A DNA stretch of 40,166 nucleotides from Arthrobacter sp. (GCA_029257465.1 JARIBG010000147.1:1-40166), one strand, 5' to 3'. Numbered from the stretch's first letter, positions 16,703 through 25,363 are shown. Notes: generated by a model not told the origin, from the letters alone. Made by a program: numbers and translations.

Positions 16703-16793
16703 GGGCAGCGCTCTCCCATGGGATCACTCCCCTGGGCACCCTCCTATCGGAACACTCCGGTGGGGCGGACTTCGGCACCGCCGCTTACATCAG

Positions 16794-16810
16794 TTCTACA
16801 TAGAGTAGAA
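16794..16810 (+). promoter_or_regulatory. Probable BlaI-type operator dyad
   Basis: TTCTAC-ATAGA-GTAGAA is a perfect 6-base inverted repeat with a 5-base centre. It is AT-rich in a GC-rich background and lies about 120 bases upstream of the BlaI-family repressor gene. BlaI/MecI proteins bind TACA/TGTA-type dyads as dimers, so autoregulation is likely. TAGAGT or TACATA inside the dyad could be the -10 of the same promoter. Confidence 0.6.
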
Positions 16811-16929
16811 ATGGTGGGCCAGGGGCTGTATCTTGAAGTGACCCGGGCGTGTGCCGTCCGGGGAGCGGAACCGATCCCCGGACAGCGGGACCGGAACGCG
16901 GAGCGAATCGAAGGAAGAACAGGGAAGAC

Positions 16930-17298
16930 ATGGCAACGCTCGGAGACCTCGAACGCACTGTGATGGACCTCCTCTGGGCGACGACCGAGGCGACGACGGC
17001 CAACGAGCTCCGTGACGCCATTGCCGAAGCCCCGTCGGGCGAAGTAGGACGCGAACTCGCCGTCACCACGGTGCTCACCGTATTGTCACGCCTGGAGAAG
17101 AAAGGCCTCGTCGAGCGTGAGCGCGACAGTCGCCCCCACCGCTACCGGTCCGTGACGACGCGCGAGGACCACACCGCCGAACTGATGCACGAGGTGCTGG
17201 TCACCGCACCGGATCGCGACGCCGTCCTCGCCCGGTTCATCGGTAGCGTGTCCGAGGCCGAGGCACAGACTTTGCGGGCGCTGCTCGGCGGCAGCTGA
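16930..17298 (+). CDS. BlaI/MecI/CopY-family transcriptional repressor
   Basis: 122 residues. A winged-helix DNA-binding domain fills residues 1-80: LGDLERTVMDLLWA, then TTVLTVLSRLEKKGLVERERDSRPHRYRSV, the recognition helix and wing of this family. The C-terminal helix pair (TAELMHEVLVTAPDRDAVLARFI, SVSEAEAQTLRALL) is the usual dimerisation part. Such repressors are cleaved by a partner M56 protease when a signal arrives, releasing the operon. The partner follows 7 bases downstream. ATG 16930 is preceded by AGGGAAG. The same frame extends upstream to 16849, but that part runs through the promoter region and is not family-like. Target genes other than its own operon are unknown. Confidence 0.92.
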   Translation: MATLGDLERTVMDLLWATTEATTANELRDAIAEAPSGEVGRELAVTTVLTVLSRLEKKGLVERERDSRPHRYRSVTTREDHTAELMHEVLVTAPDRDAVLARFIGSVSEAEAQTLRALLGGS

Positions 17299-17305
17299 CT
17301 GCTCC

Positions 17306-18286
17306 GTGTTCTGGGCCTCCTACTTGCTCGCGGCCCTCGCGATCATCCTTGCATGGCCCGCGCCCATCGCGCTCTCACGGGCACACTGGAGCGCACGCGC
17401 TCCCTTCTCAGCCATGGTGCTGTGGCAGTCGATAGCACTCGCCGGTGGGCTGTCCATGATCGGCGCAATGATCGTCTGGGGCCTGGAACCCCTCGGGGAC
17501 AATCTGGTCTCGGCGTCGGCCGGATTCTTCAATCTGCTGCTCAACGATGATTCGGTGCAGACCCTCGGCGTGCTCCATGTCTTCGCGATCAGTGCGGGGA
17601 TCCTGTTGTTCGCCCACCTCGTGTTCACCCTGGCCCTGACCTACGTGCGCGTCCGTCGGCAGCGGAACCGGCACAGGGACATGCTGACCCTGCTGAGTTC
17701 ACCCTCGCGTGATCAGCCGGCCACGCTGGTCATCAGCCACCCGGCGCCGGTGGCCTACTGCCTCCCGGGTGGGGCACGCTCGGTCACCGTGATGTCGGAC
17801 GGGCTCGTGGACCTGCTCACGCGCAGGGAGCTCGACGCCGTCCTCACCCACGAGCACGCGCATCTGCATCAGCGTCATCATCTCCTGCTCTGGGCCTTCG
17901 CCGCCTGGCGCTCCGCCCTACCCTGGCTGCCAACGTCGCAGCTGGCCCAACGGGCGGTCAGCGAGCTGATCGAGATGCTGGCGGACGACGAGGCGCTGCG
18001 TCAGGTGGACAGGCAGACGCTCATCCGGGCCATCGTGATCGTCGGCTCCGGTGCGCCTCCGCAGGACGCGCTCGCGGCACCGCTGACGGCGGAGGCCGTC
18101 CATGCGGGCGCCGTGCCCGCCGGGACCGGTCAGGACAGCACCCAGTCCACTGCGCACCGGGTCCGCCGGCTGCTCACCCCGCTGCCTCCCCTGAATCACC
18201 TGCAGCAATCGGCGGTCCTCGCCACGGCGGGCCTGCTCCTGGTGGTACCCCCGGTGCTCCTGGTGGTTCCCGACCTGCTCGGTTGA
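17306..18286 (+). CDS. M56-family membrane metalloprotease (BlaR1-like, without sensor domain)
   Basis: 326 residues. Membrane helices lie at about 4-22, 36-60, 88-114 and 301-322. The cytoplasmic loop holds the zinc motif HEHAH (HExxH, residues 182-186) and ELIEMLADDEA (about 220-230) for the third ligand, preceded by APVAYCLPGGARSVTVMSDGLVDLL as in BlaR1/MecR1. Full BlaR1 has a roughly 250-residue extracellular penicillin-binding sensor; here the protein ends right after the last helix. It is the short actinobacterial form, and its signal is unknown. Start GTG 17306. It is co-transcribed with the repressor it presumably cleaves, and convergent with parE 6 bases away. Confidence 0.88.
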   Translation: MFWASYLLAALAIILAWPAPIALSRAHWSARAPFSAMVLWQSIALAGGLSMIGAMIVWGLEPLGDNLVSASAGFFNLLLNDDSVQTLGVLHVFAISAGILLFAHLVFTLALTYVRVRRQRNRHRDMLTLLSSPSRDQPATLVISHPAPVAYCLPGGARSVTVMSDGLVDLLTRRELDAVLTHEHAHLHQRHHLLLWAFAAWRSALPWLPTSQLAQRAVSELIEMLADDEALRQVDRQTLIRAIVIVGSGAPPQDALAAPLTAEAVHAGAVPAGTGQDSTQSTAHRVRRLLTPLPPLNHLQQSAVLATAGLLLVVPPVLLVVPDLLG

Positions 18287-18292
18287 GGCGGG

Positions 18293-20401
18293 TCAGGCGT
18301 CGATCCGGTCGCGATCGAGGGTCGAGGCGCCCGCGACGATGAAGTCCTTGCGCGGGGCGACATCGCTGCCCATCAACAGACCGAAGACGCGCTCGGCCGA
18401 TTCGGCTTCCTGGATGCGTACGCGCCGCAGGGTCCGATGCCGTGGATCCATGGTGGTCTCCGCGAGTTGGTCGGCGTCCATCTCACCGAGACCCTTGTAC
18501 CGCTGGATGGGCGACTTGTACCGCTTGCCCTGCTCCTCCATGGCCGTCAGGAGGCGCGTCAGTTCCGCTTCCGAATAGGTGTAGATCATCTCGTTGGCCT
18601 TCGACCGAGCAGTGATCACCTCGACGCGGTGCAGGGGCGGAACCGCCGCGTACACCCGCCCTGCCTCGACCAGGGGGCGCATGTAGCGGAAGAACAGGGT
18701 CAGCAGCAGGGTGCGGATGTGCGCTCCGTCGACGTCGGCGTCGGTCATCAGGATGACCTTGCCGTAGCGGCGTGCGTCCAGCTGGAAGCTGCGACCGGAG
18801 CCGGCGCCGATGACCTGGATCAGGGCGGCACACTCGGCGTTGGAGAGCATGTCCCCCACCGAGGCCTTCTGCACGTTGAGGATCTTCCCGCGGATGGGCA
18901 GCAGCGCCTGGTAGTCCGAGGATCTGGCGTTCTTCGCTGTTCCCAGCGCGCTGTCACCCTCGACGATGAACAGCTCCGAGCGCTCGGGATCGTCGATCCG
19001 GCAGTCCGCGAGCTTCGTCGGCATGGTCGAGGTCTCGAGGGCGTTCTTGCGGCGCTGGGTCTCCTTGTGCACGCGCGCGGAGACGCGGGACTTCATCTCG
19101 GCAACGATCTTCTCCAACAGGAGTGCGGACTGCGCCTTGTCGTTCCGTGCTGAGGAGGTCAGTTGGGCCTGCAGTTGCTTCTCGACCACCTTCATCACGA
19201 TGCCCTTGACCGCGGACGTCCCCAGGATCTCCTTCGTCTGACCCTCGAACTGCGGTTCGGCGAGGCGCACGGTGAGGACGGCGGTGAGACCGGCGAAGAC
19301 GTCGTCCTTCTCGATCTTGTCAGCGCCCACCTTGAGCTTGCGCGCGTTGTCGCCGATCACCTTGCGGAACGTCTTCAGCAGGGCCTGCTCGAAGCCGCTC
19401 TGGTGGGTGCCGCCCTTGGGGGTCGCAATGATGTTGACGTAGCTGCGCAGCGTCGTCTCGTACCCGATGCCCCAACGCAGCGCGATGTCGACCTCGCAGT
19501 CCCGTTCCACCTCCGCCATCCTGCTGTGGCCGCGCTCGTCGAGGACCGGCACGGACTCCGTGAAGCGGCCCGATCCGTGCACCCGCCAGACGTCGGTGAC
19601 GGCGGTGTCCAGCGCGAGGAACTCCGCGTACTCGGAGATCCCCCCGTCATGCTGGAAGACCTCCTCCACCGGCCCGGACTCGCCCGGGGTGCCGGGCAGC
19701 CTCCGTTCATCCCGCAGGGTGAGGCGGAGCCCGGGTACGAGGAAGGAGGTCTGCCGGGCACGGGTCTGCAACTCCTCGTAGGAGAACCGGGCGTCGGGGG
19801 TGAAGATCTGGCGATCGGCCCAGTACCGGAGGCGGGTGCCGGTCACGCCCCGCTTCGCGGTGCCGACGACCTCGAGCCGCGAATCGTCGATGAAGGGCTC
19901 GAAGGGGGAATCGGGCGAGGCCACCCTGCCGTCCCTGAACACTCCGGGCTCACCACGCCGGAACGACATCGCGTAGGTCTTGCCGCCCCGGTCCACGAAG
20001 ACATCGAGCCGCGAGGACAGCGCATTGACGACGCTTGCACCCACACCGTGGAGTCCACCGGACGCGGTGTAGGATCCGCCGCCGAACTTGCCGCCCGCAT
20101 GGAGCTTCGTGAAGACGACCTCCACGCCGCTCAGTCCGGTCCTGGGCTCGATGTCCACCGGGATACCACGGCCGTCGTCGTGGATCTCCACCGAACCGTC
20201 CCCGTGCAGGATCACCGCGATGTTCTGGCCGTAGCCCGCCAGCGCCTCGTCCACGGAATTGTCGATGATCTCCCAGAGACAGTGCATCAGGCCGCGCGAG
20301 TCCGTCGACCCGATGTACATGCCCGGACGCTTCCGGACGGCCTCGAGGCCCTCCAGGACCGACAGGTGGCGGGCGGTGTAGTTCGAGGTGGAAGGTGTCA
20401 T
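18293..20401 (-). CDS. parE: DNA topoisomerase IV subunit B
   Basis: 702 residues. This is the ATPase subunit. The GHKL domain carries Glu44 and Asn48 (WEIIDNSVDEA), HDDGRGIPV near 74-82 and the lid GGLHGVGASVVNALS. The transducer domain follows, then the TOPRIM domain with EGDSALG near residue 478, PIRGKILNV, and LMTDADVDGAHIRTLLL for the metal-binding aspartates. The tail is QRYKGLGEMDADQLAETTMDP and RKDFIVAGA. With ParC encoded 2.7 kb away on the other strand it forms the A2B2 enzyme. ATG 20401 is preceded by AGGAG. No intein or insertion is seen. Confidence 0.93.
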   Translation of the reverse strand: MTPSTSNYTARHLSVLEGLEAVRKRPGMYIGSTDSRGLMHCLWEIIDNSVDEALAGYGQNIAVILHGDGSVEIHDDGRGIPVDIEPRTGLSGVEVVFTKLHAGGKFGGGSYTASGGLHGVGASVVNALSSRLDVFVDRGGKTYAMSFRRGEPGVFRDGRVASPDSPFEPFIDDSRLEVVGTAKRGVTGTRLRYWADRQIFTPDARFSYEELQTRARQTSFLVPGLRLTLRDERRLPGTPGESGPVEEVFQHDGGISEYAEFLALDTAVTDVWRVHGSGRFTESVPVLDERGHSRMAEVERDCEVDIALRWGIGYETTLRSYVNIIATPKGGTHQSGFEQALLKTFRKVIGDNARKLKVGADKIEKDDVFAGLTAVLTVRLAEPQFEGQTKEILGTSAVKGIVMKVVEKQLQAQLTSSARNDKAQSALLLEKIVAEMKSRVSARVHKETQRRKNALETSTMPTKLADCRIDDPERSELFIVEGDSALGTAKNARSSDYQALLPIRGKILNVQKASVGDMLSNAECAALIQVIGAGSGRSFQLDARRYGKVILMTDADVDGAHIRTLLLTLFFRYMRPLVEAGRVYAAVPPLHRVEVITARSKANEMIYTYSEAELTRLLTAMEEQGKRYKSPIQRYKGLGEMDADQLAETTMDPRHRTLRRVRIQEAESAERVFGLLMGSDVAPRKDFIVAGASTLDRDRIDA

Positions 20402-20537
20402 GGAGGTCTCCTAGGCGTAGCGGGCACGATCCAGGACAGGCGTCAGGAGGGTGAGTGCGATTGCTCCCCCAGTTTACGGCCCATCGCCGACCACCTCCGC
20501 AGGCCACGATCGGCGCAGCGGGGCCATCGGGCCACCG

Positions 20538-20543
20538 TTTATA
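20538..20543 (-). promoter_or_regulatory. Candidate -10 (TATAAA) for parE
   Basis: TATAAA on the minus strand is a rare AT-rich hexamer here, with TTTCGC 18 bases upstream as a poor -35. A second choice is TAAACT at 20471-20476. Either lies in the 237-base gap shared with the zinc-ribbon gene. Confidence 0.3.
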
Positions 20544-20580
20544 CCCCCTCCTACGCCCCCAGCGAAAGCCGGCCCAGCCT

Positions 20581-20607
20581 GGAATGGACCGGTGACGAAT
20601 AGTGGTT
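20581..20607 (+). promoter_or_regulatory. Possible ECF-type promoter GGAAT-N19-GTT
   Basis: GGAAT (20581-20585) is separated by 19 bases from GTT (20605-20607), one base longer than the SigR/SigH optimum. An overlapping TTATAT/TATATG (20606-20612) could instead be a housekeeping -10 without a clear -35. Both would drive the small zinc-ribbon gene at 20639. Confidence 0.35.
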
Positions 20608-20638
20608 ATATGAGTACACGATCCACAAGGAGGCATTC

Positions 20639-20860
20639 ATGACCACTGCAGTAGCAACTCGCGAACTCACGGCCCTGGACCGCTGCGACCGATGCGGCGC
20701 CCAGGCATATGTGCGGGCGGTCCTTCAGTCCTCCGGTGGCGAACTTCTGTTCTGCGGCCACCACGCGCGTGCCGTCGAGGCGAATCTGAAGCCGCTCACC
20801 TCTCAGTGGCACGACGAGACCCAACGGCTGCACGAGAAGGCCGACGCCATCGCCGACTGA
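20639..20860 (+). CDS. Small zinc-ribbon-like protein (DUF7455)
   Basis: 73 residues. CDRCGAQAY (CxxC) and LLFCGHHARAVEANLKP (CxxH) make a probable four-ligand zinc site in the first 50 residues; a polar helix follows. Proteins of this kind regularly accompany sigA in Actinobacteria and are now called DUF7455; their role is unknown. ATG 20639 has the best ribosome-binding site in the window, AAGGAGG (20627-20633) with 5 bases of spacing, suggesting high expression. It is single-gene and ends 74 bases before the terminator it shares with sigA. Confidence 0.88.
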   Translation: MTTAVATRELTALDRCDRCGAQAYVRAVLQSSGGELLFCGHHARAVEANLKPLTSQWHDETQRLHEKADAIAD

Positions 20861-20934
20861 TCGCTCACTGATCCAGGTCGACACCACGCAGATGTCCAGA
20901 CAAGGAGCGCCCCGTGTACAGGCGCCGGGACGCG

Positions 20935-20973
20935 ACGAGAAAGCCCCCTCCGGATCGGAGGGGGCTTTCTCGT
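20935..20973. terminator. Bidirectional intrinsic terminator between DUF7455 and sigA
   Basis: Left arm ACGAGAAAGCCCCCTCCG (20935-20952) pairs perfectly with 20956-20973 around the loop GAT: 18 base pairs, GC-rich core, with AAAG and CTTT at the outer part of the stem. It sits between two convergent genes, so it can serve both. There is no long T tract beyond the stem. Confidence 0.85.
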
Positions 20974-20993
20974 GTCGCTGAAGGGGAGCCTAC

Positions 20994-22208
20994 TCAGTCC
21001 AGGTAGTCCCTGAGCACCTGGGACCTGGAGGGATGACGCAGCTTGGACATCGTCTTCGATTCGATCTGACGGATACGCTCACGGGTCACGCCGTAGACCT
21101 TGCCGATCTCGTCCAGAGTCTTGGGCTGACCGTCCGTCAGTCCGAAGCGCATGGCGACCACGCCGGCCTCCCGCTCGGACAGGGTGTCCAGCACGGAATG
21201 GAGCTGCTCCTGCAGGAGTGTGAAGCTCACTGCATCGGCCGGTACCACGGCCTCAGAGTCCTCGATGAGATCGCCGAACTCGGAATCGCCGTCCTCGCCG
21301 AGCGGGGTGTGCAGCGAGATCGGCTCCCGGCCGTACTTCTGCACCTCGACGACTTTCTCCGGTGTCATGTCGAGCTCCAGTGCCAGCTCTTCAGGAGTCG
21401 GTTCGCGTCCCAGATCCTGCAGCATCTGGCGCTGCACACGGGCGAGCTTGTTGATGACCTCCACCATGTGCACGGGGATGCGGATGGTGCGGGCCTGATC
21501 GGCCATGGCCCGTGTGATCGCCTGACGGATCCACCAGGTCGCGTAGGTGGAGAACTTGAAGCCCTTGGTGTAGTCGAACTTCTCGACGGCGCGGATGAGA
21601 CCGAGATTGCCCTCCTGGATCAGATCGAGGAAGAGCATGCCGCGGCCCGTGTACCGCTTGGCGAGTGAGACGACCAGGCGCAGGTTCGCCTCGAGCAGGT
21701 GATTCTTCGCCCGCTTCCCGTCGTGGATCACGAACTCGAACTCACGCTTGAGCTTCGCGTCCATCTCCGGGTCGGCCTTCAGCTTCGCCTCGGCGAACAG
21801 ACCGGCCTCGATGCGCAGCGCCAGGTCCACCTCCTGCTCGGCGTTGAGCAGTGCGACCTTGCCGATCTGCTTGAGGTAGTCCTTGACAGGATCTGCAGTG
21901 GCCCCGGCGGACACCACCTGCTGCGCCGGCGCGTCGTCGTCGTCCGCGTCGGAGTACACGAACCCGGTGGTCGTTCCGACCTCGGCGGTCTCGGGTTTGG
22001 GATCCTCCGTCTCGATCGTGGTCCCGACCACAGGATCCGTCGCCTCGACCGAGGCGGACTCCCTTGCCTGGACATCGGCGGTCGACGCCTTGGCGGCGGC
22101 AGCCGTGGAAGCCGCCTTCGTGGCCGGCTTCTTGGTCGCCACCCGTCGCTTGGTCGTGGTGGTACCAGCGTCTGTCGACGCCGGTGCTGCTGTCTTCTTG
22201 ACCGACAC
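20994..22208 (-). CDS. sigA: Principal RNA polymerase sigma factor (SigA/HrdB/RpoD)
   Basis: 404 residues. A low-complexity Ala/Lys/Thr N-terminus (about 1-60) and an acidic stretch ([13 protein letters not shown]) precede region 1.2 ([32 protein letters not shown]). Region 2 includes [39 protein letters not shown] and [18 protein letters not shown], for core and -10 binding. Region 3 follows, and region 4.2 is [21 protein letters not shown], for -35 binding. It directs housekeeping transcription. Start GTG 22208 follows AAAGG by 6 bases. The upstream region carries a SigR-like promoter and leaves a leader of about 107 bases. Confidence 0.95.
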   Translation of the reverse strand: MSVKKTAAPASTDAGTTTTKRRVATKKPATKAASTAAAAKASTADVQARESASVEATDPVVGTTIETEDPKPETAEVGTTTGFVYSDADDDDAPAQQVVSAGATADPVKDYLKQIGKVALLNAEQEVDLALRIEAGLFAEAKLKADPEMDAKLKREFEFVIHDGKRAKNHLLEANLRLVVSLAKRYTGRGMLFLDLIQEGNLGLIRAVEKFDYTKGFKFSTYATWWIRQAITRAMADQARTIRIPVHMVEVINKLARVQRQMLQDLGREPTPEELALELDMTPEKVVEVQKYGREPISLHTPLGEDGDSEFGDLIEDSEAVVPADAVSFTLLQEQLHSVLDTLSEREAGVVAMRFGLTDGQPKTLDEIGKVYGVTRERIRQIESKTMSKLRHPSRSQVLRDYLD

Positions 22209-22310
22209 GGAGAACCTTTCGAACGCACGAGGTGTAGCGCCACCAAAGGGGCAACGCGACTATGACCCTGTCAAGTCCGTGCTGGGTTCCAGCGGACTCC
22301 GACAGGACCT

Positions 22311-22324
22311 GTTCCCTGGGGAAC
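22311..22324. promoter_or_regulatory. GTTCCC-TG-GGGAAC dyad at the predicted sigA start point
   Basis: A perfect 6-base inverted repeat with a 2-base centre lies exactly at the -10/start region of the SigR-like promoter. It could be an operator or a hairpin at the 5' end of the transcript. Confidence 0.35.
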
Positions 22325-22347
22325 CATCCTGCCGACCGGGCTATTCC
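22322..22347 (-). promoter_or_regulatory. SigR/SigH-type ECF promoter upstream of sigA (GGAAT-N18-GTT)
   Basis: On the minus strand GGAAT (22347-22343), preceded by G, is followed after exactly 18 bases by GTT (22324-22322). This is the consensus of the thiol-oxidative-stress sigma factor SigR of Streptomyces and SigH of mycobacteria. Streptomyces hrdB is known to have such a promoter. A TTGACA nearer the gene (22274-22269) has no matching -10. Confidence 0.6.
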
Positions 22348-22465
22348 CGGTGACCACCTGGCGCACGGACCCGACCGGGTCTCAGCCTCAATTGTCTCAC
22401 GAGTGCATGGCGGGCCGGTAATCACGGGCGATGACGCCCGAGACTGAAGGACGGCGTTCCGGCCA

Positions 22466-23809
22466 TCACTCGGGGGTCCACGCGGTGGAGCGGCTTCGCG
22501 CCCACACCGGCAGCCCACCGCGGTCCAGGAGCTCGTGGAGCAGGCGCGCCAGCCGGTACCCCGGCACGGCGCGCTCTGCTGCGTCGAGGAAGACCGCGGC
22601 CCTCGAGCCGCGTCCGCGCGCGTACTCGAACCACGCGGACATCGTCAGGGCCGCCGCGCGCGCCTCACCCGAGGACACCTCCGCGAGCCGACCCAGGACG
22701 TTTGCCATGGCGTCGACGCGCGCCCACAGGATGATTCCCGGGTGACGTCCCGCCAGGACATCGGTGTAGAGCAGAGCCGCTTCGGATCCCTCCTCCACCG
22801 TAGGGCACGGCCAGAGCCTGGGAGCCGCCGCGCCACCTGGACCATGCCGCCCCGCCTTCTGCTCGGCACGGACGGGGGCGTCCCCGCGGTGACCGGCTAC
22901 GCTGGGCAGGATGCACGCCGCGGACATGTTCGCGGCGGCTGATCCCCCGACTCCGGCCGCCGGCCCCAGGAGTCCGCACGCCCTCACTCCTGCGAGCGCA
23001 GAGGCCGAGCCCAGGCACGCACTCACGAGGAGGAAGTCCCGGACGGTCCGGGATTCGATACTGGCGAGCAGGAAGCCCGTGAGCTGTGCCTCGGTATCCG
23101 GTTCCAGCGGCGCTCCGTCGATGACGGCGTCCCAGAGTGCGGAGGTTCCCTCGAACTGTGCAGGGGCCTGCCAGATCGCGCAGCACGCGGCGGCGTAGTG
23201 TGCCCGGGCGTCGTTGACAGCGCTGCACCGCGGCAGGGCGGCACCTTCTCCTGACAAAGCCGGGGAACCGCGCAGCACCGCTTCCGGTGCCGAGGGGTCG
23301 AAGGCACTTCCCCCGAAGATCAGTTCGGCATTCAGGACGCTGTGCACCACGGAGTCGAAGGAGTTCCCGGGCCAGGGGCAGCACTGCTCGTCCGCGCAGA
23401 AGTAGTCACGCCAGACAGAGTCCGAGGCCAGCAGCCCCGCACGCACGGGCAATCCGGCCGCTCCCAGGATGGCGTCGAGACCCAGCACGACGTCGTCGAA
23501 CGGCGGGGACGTGAGCGGGCGCCAGGTACGTGCGGTATAGACGATCAGGAGTGTCCCGTCGGCCTCCGTGTCCCCCTGCAGGAAGGACAGCACGCCCTGG
23601 GCGAAGATCACAGCATCAGTGGCCTCCGGTGGCAGGTCCACCCTGAGCGTGGCCCCGAGCCGCCTGCCCGACGTCGTGAGGATCACGAGAGATTCCCGGG
23701 GTACGAAACCGAGCGCGTGCGGCACGTAGGACAGGATGTCCGCGGGTGAGGTGATCGACAGCGACGATGGAGTGGGGCTGCCCGGCGCGGGACTCATGGA
23801 GGACGACAT
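22466..23809 (-). CDS. DUF4192 domain-containing protein
   Basis: 447 residues from ATG 23809. The start of the family domain, ITSPADILSYVPHALGFVPRESLVIL, lies near residue 20; LLIVYTARTWRP and LASDSVWRDYFCADEQCCPWPG are further hallmarks. The C-terminal part has repeated helical segments (ALTMSAWFEYARGRGSRAAVFLDAAERAVPGYRLARLLHELLDRG) typical of DUF4192. There is no signal peptide. Its function is unknown; it regularly neighbours sigA in Micrococcaceae. The frame is open upstream to 23911, but those 34 residues look non-homologous. No strong ribosome site precedes ATG 23809, so the start is uncertain. Confidence 0.85.
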   Translation of the reverse strand: MSSSMSPAPGSPTPSSLSITSPADILSYVPHALGFVPRESLVILTTSGRRLGATLRVDLPPEATDAVIFAQGVLSFLQGDTEADGTLLIVYTARTWRPLTSPPFDDVVLGLDAILGAAGLPVRAGLLASDSVWRDYFCADEQCCPWPGNSFDSVVHSVLNAELIFGGSAFDPSAPEAVLRGSPALSGEGAALPRCSAVNDARAHYAAACCAIWQAPAQFEGTSALWDAVIDGAPLEPDTEAQLTGFLLASIESRTVRDFLLVSACLGSASALAGVRACGLLGPAAGVGGSAAANMSAACILPSVAGHRGDAPVRAEQKAGRHGPGGAAAPRLWPCPTVEEGSEAALLYTDVLAGRHPGIILWARVDAMANVLGRLAEVSSGEARAAALTMSAWFEYARGRGSRAAVFLDAAERAVPGYRLARLLHELLDRGGLPVWARSRSTAWTPE

Positions 23810-23947
23810 GCCGTTCAGCCTGCCGGTCCGGGTCCTGGTCCGTCCCGTGTCCTGCGTCCTATGTGGACAACGCCGCACCGCAGTCATGGACAACGCCGCA
23901 CAGCAGGTCACGAACAGCCGTGCGCGGGGACCGTACCGGGTTCCACC

Positions 23948-25291
23948 TCAGTCGGCGGTTCCGTTCCGTGCGTCCCTCTGCTCGCGGCGGCGTGTGCGCT
24001 CGCGGACGATCACCTCGCGGATCGGCGGGACGAGCACTCCCTGCTCGGCCATCCGCCGTCGTACCCTGCGCCTGATCACGACGACGTTGACGGCACCGAG
24101 TGCCAGGAAGGCGAGCTGGGCCGCCATGGCGATCCGGAAGGACGTCAGCGCATAGAGATCTCCCCCGGAGAACCCGCTGTCCAGCAGCACGTCGAGGATG
24201 ACACCGATGACGAACATGGACAGGAGCGACGCCAGGAACCCGCCGATGTTGACGATGCCGGTCGCGGTACCCAACCGGGCTTCGGCATTGAAGGTGCGTG
24301 CGAAGTCGAACGCGATCATGGAGCCGGGGCCGCCGATGGCCAGGGCCATCACCAGCAGGACCAGCAGTGGCAGCGGCGCCGGGCCGGGCTGGAGCAGTAC
24401 GGCGAGCCATGCGAGCCCTATCAGTGCAGCGATGGCGAGCACCATCGTGGAGCGCCGGAGAGGATGGCGTCCCACGTATCGCCCGAGGAACGGTCCGCAT
24501 ACGATGCCGACCGCGACGAACAGCGTCATCAGCGCTGAGGCCAGGCCCTCGCCGAGCTTCTCCGCCCGTACCAGGTAGGGGTACCCCCACATCAGCACGA
24601 AGACCGTGCCGGGGAACTGGATGGTGAAGTGCGTCCACAGGCCCAGCCGCGTGCCCGGCTGCCTCCAGGCCTCCGCGAGCGAGGCGCCCGTCTGCCGTAG
24701 GGTCTGGACCGAGCGCTCGCTGCCCGCCTCGGGTGAGTCGCGGATCGCGATCAGCGCGAAGATGACGGCGAGGACGGACAGTGATGCGGCGCCGAGGAAC
24801 GCCGGCTGCCAGCCGAAGGCTGACAGGACGGCGACGAAGGGGATCACGGACACGATCTGCCCGAGCTGCCCAATGATGCCTGTCCACTGCGTCAGTACGG
24901 GGATGCGGTGGAACGGGAACCACGCCGGAAGGAGGCGCAGAACGCTGATGAAGGTCGTCGCGTCGCCGGCACCAACGAGCAGGCGCCCCACGATCCCGGC
25001 GCCCACGGATTCGGCGAAGGCCAACTGCACCTGTCCGAGGGTCATCAGGATCCCGCCCAGCACGATCAGGGCCCGGGGGCCCCACCTGTCTACCAGCACA
25101 CCGACCGGTACCTGCAGGCCTGCGTAGACCAGTAGTTGCACCACGGTGAAGATCGACAGCTCGGAGGCCGAGGCCTGGAAGCGATCTGTCGCCTCGAGCC
25201 CGGCCACCCCGAAGGTGGTGCGCTGGGTCACGGCGACGAGGTAGGCCACCACACCGGCGGCCCACACCAGAAGCGCCCTCGAAGAATTCAC
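23948..25291 (-). CDS. MFS transporter
   Basis: 447 residues with twelve probable membrane helices. The loop 2-3 signature reads PVGVLVDRWGPRALIVLGG, and a later GPFLGRYVGRHPLRR matches its half-repeat. The N-terminus, VTQRTTFGVAGLEATDRFQASASELS, is typical of nitrate/sugar-porter-like MFS members in Actinobacteria. Substrate cannot be assigned. The C-terminus is a basic cytoplasmic tail (RRRVRRRMAEQ). GTG 25291 is chosen because GATAAT lies 6 bases upstream and because the preceding 22 residues of the open frame are Arg-rich and unlike a transporter start. It ends 138 bases before DUF4192, a gap in which I see nothing. Confidence 0.88.
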   Translation of the reverse strand: MNSSRALLVWAAGVVAYLVAVTQRTTFGVAGLEATDRFQASASELSIFTVVQLLVYAGLQVPVGVLVDRWGPRALIVLGGILMTLGQVQLAFAESVGAGIVGRLLVGAGDATTFISVLRLLPAWFPFHRIPVLTQWTGIIGQLGQIVSVIPFVAVLSAFGWQPAFLGAASLSVLAVIFALIAIRDSPEAGSERSVQTLRQTGASLAEAWRQPGTRLGLWTHFTIQFPGTVFVLMWGYPYLVRAEKLGEGLASALMTLFVAVGIVCGPFLGRYVGRHPLRRSTMVLAIAALIGLAWLAVLLQPGPAPLPLLVLLVMALAIGGPGSMIAFDFARTFNAEARLGTATGIVNIGGFLASLLSMFVIGVILDVLLDSGFSGGDLYALTSFRIAMAAQLAFLALGAVNVVVIRRRVRRRMAEQGVLVPPIREVIVRERTRRREQRDARNGTAD

Positions 25292-25297
25292 TGACCC

Positions 25298-25303
25298 ATT
25301 ATC
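25298..25303 (-). promoter_or_regulatory. Leaderless -10 element GATAAT
   Basis: GATAAT on the minus strand (one base from TATAAT), then 6 bases, then GTG 25291 of the MFS gene. Confidence 0.45.
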
Positions 25304-25363
25304 GCGCGGCGGGAACCGCCGCCTGAGCTCCTGCCGCCTGGCCTTCTGCCGCCTCACCTGCTG

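Noticed and set aside
22269-22274. TTGACA -35 box for sigA (minus strand)
   Set aside because: A perfect hexamer, but no TAnnnT-like -10 occurs 16-19 bases downstream, only C-rich sequence, so I do not call a promoter.
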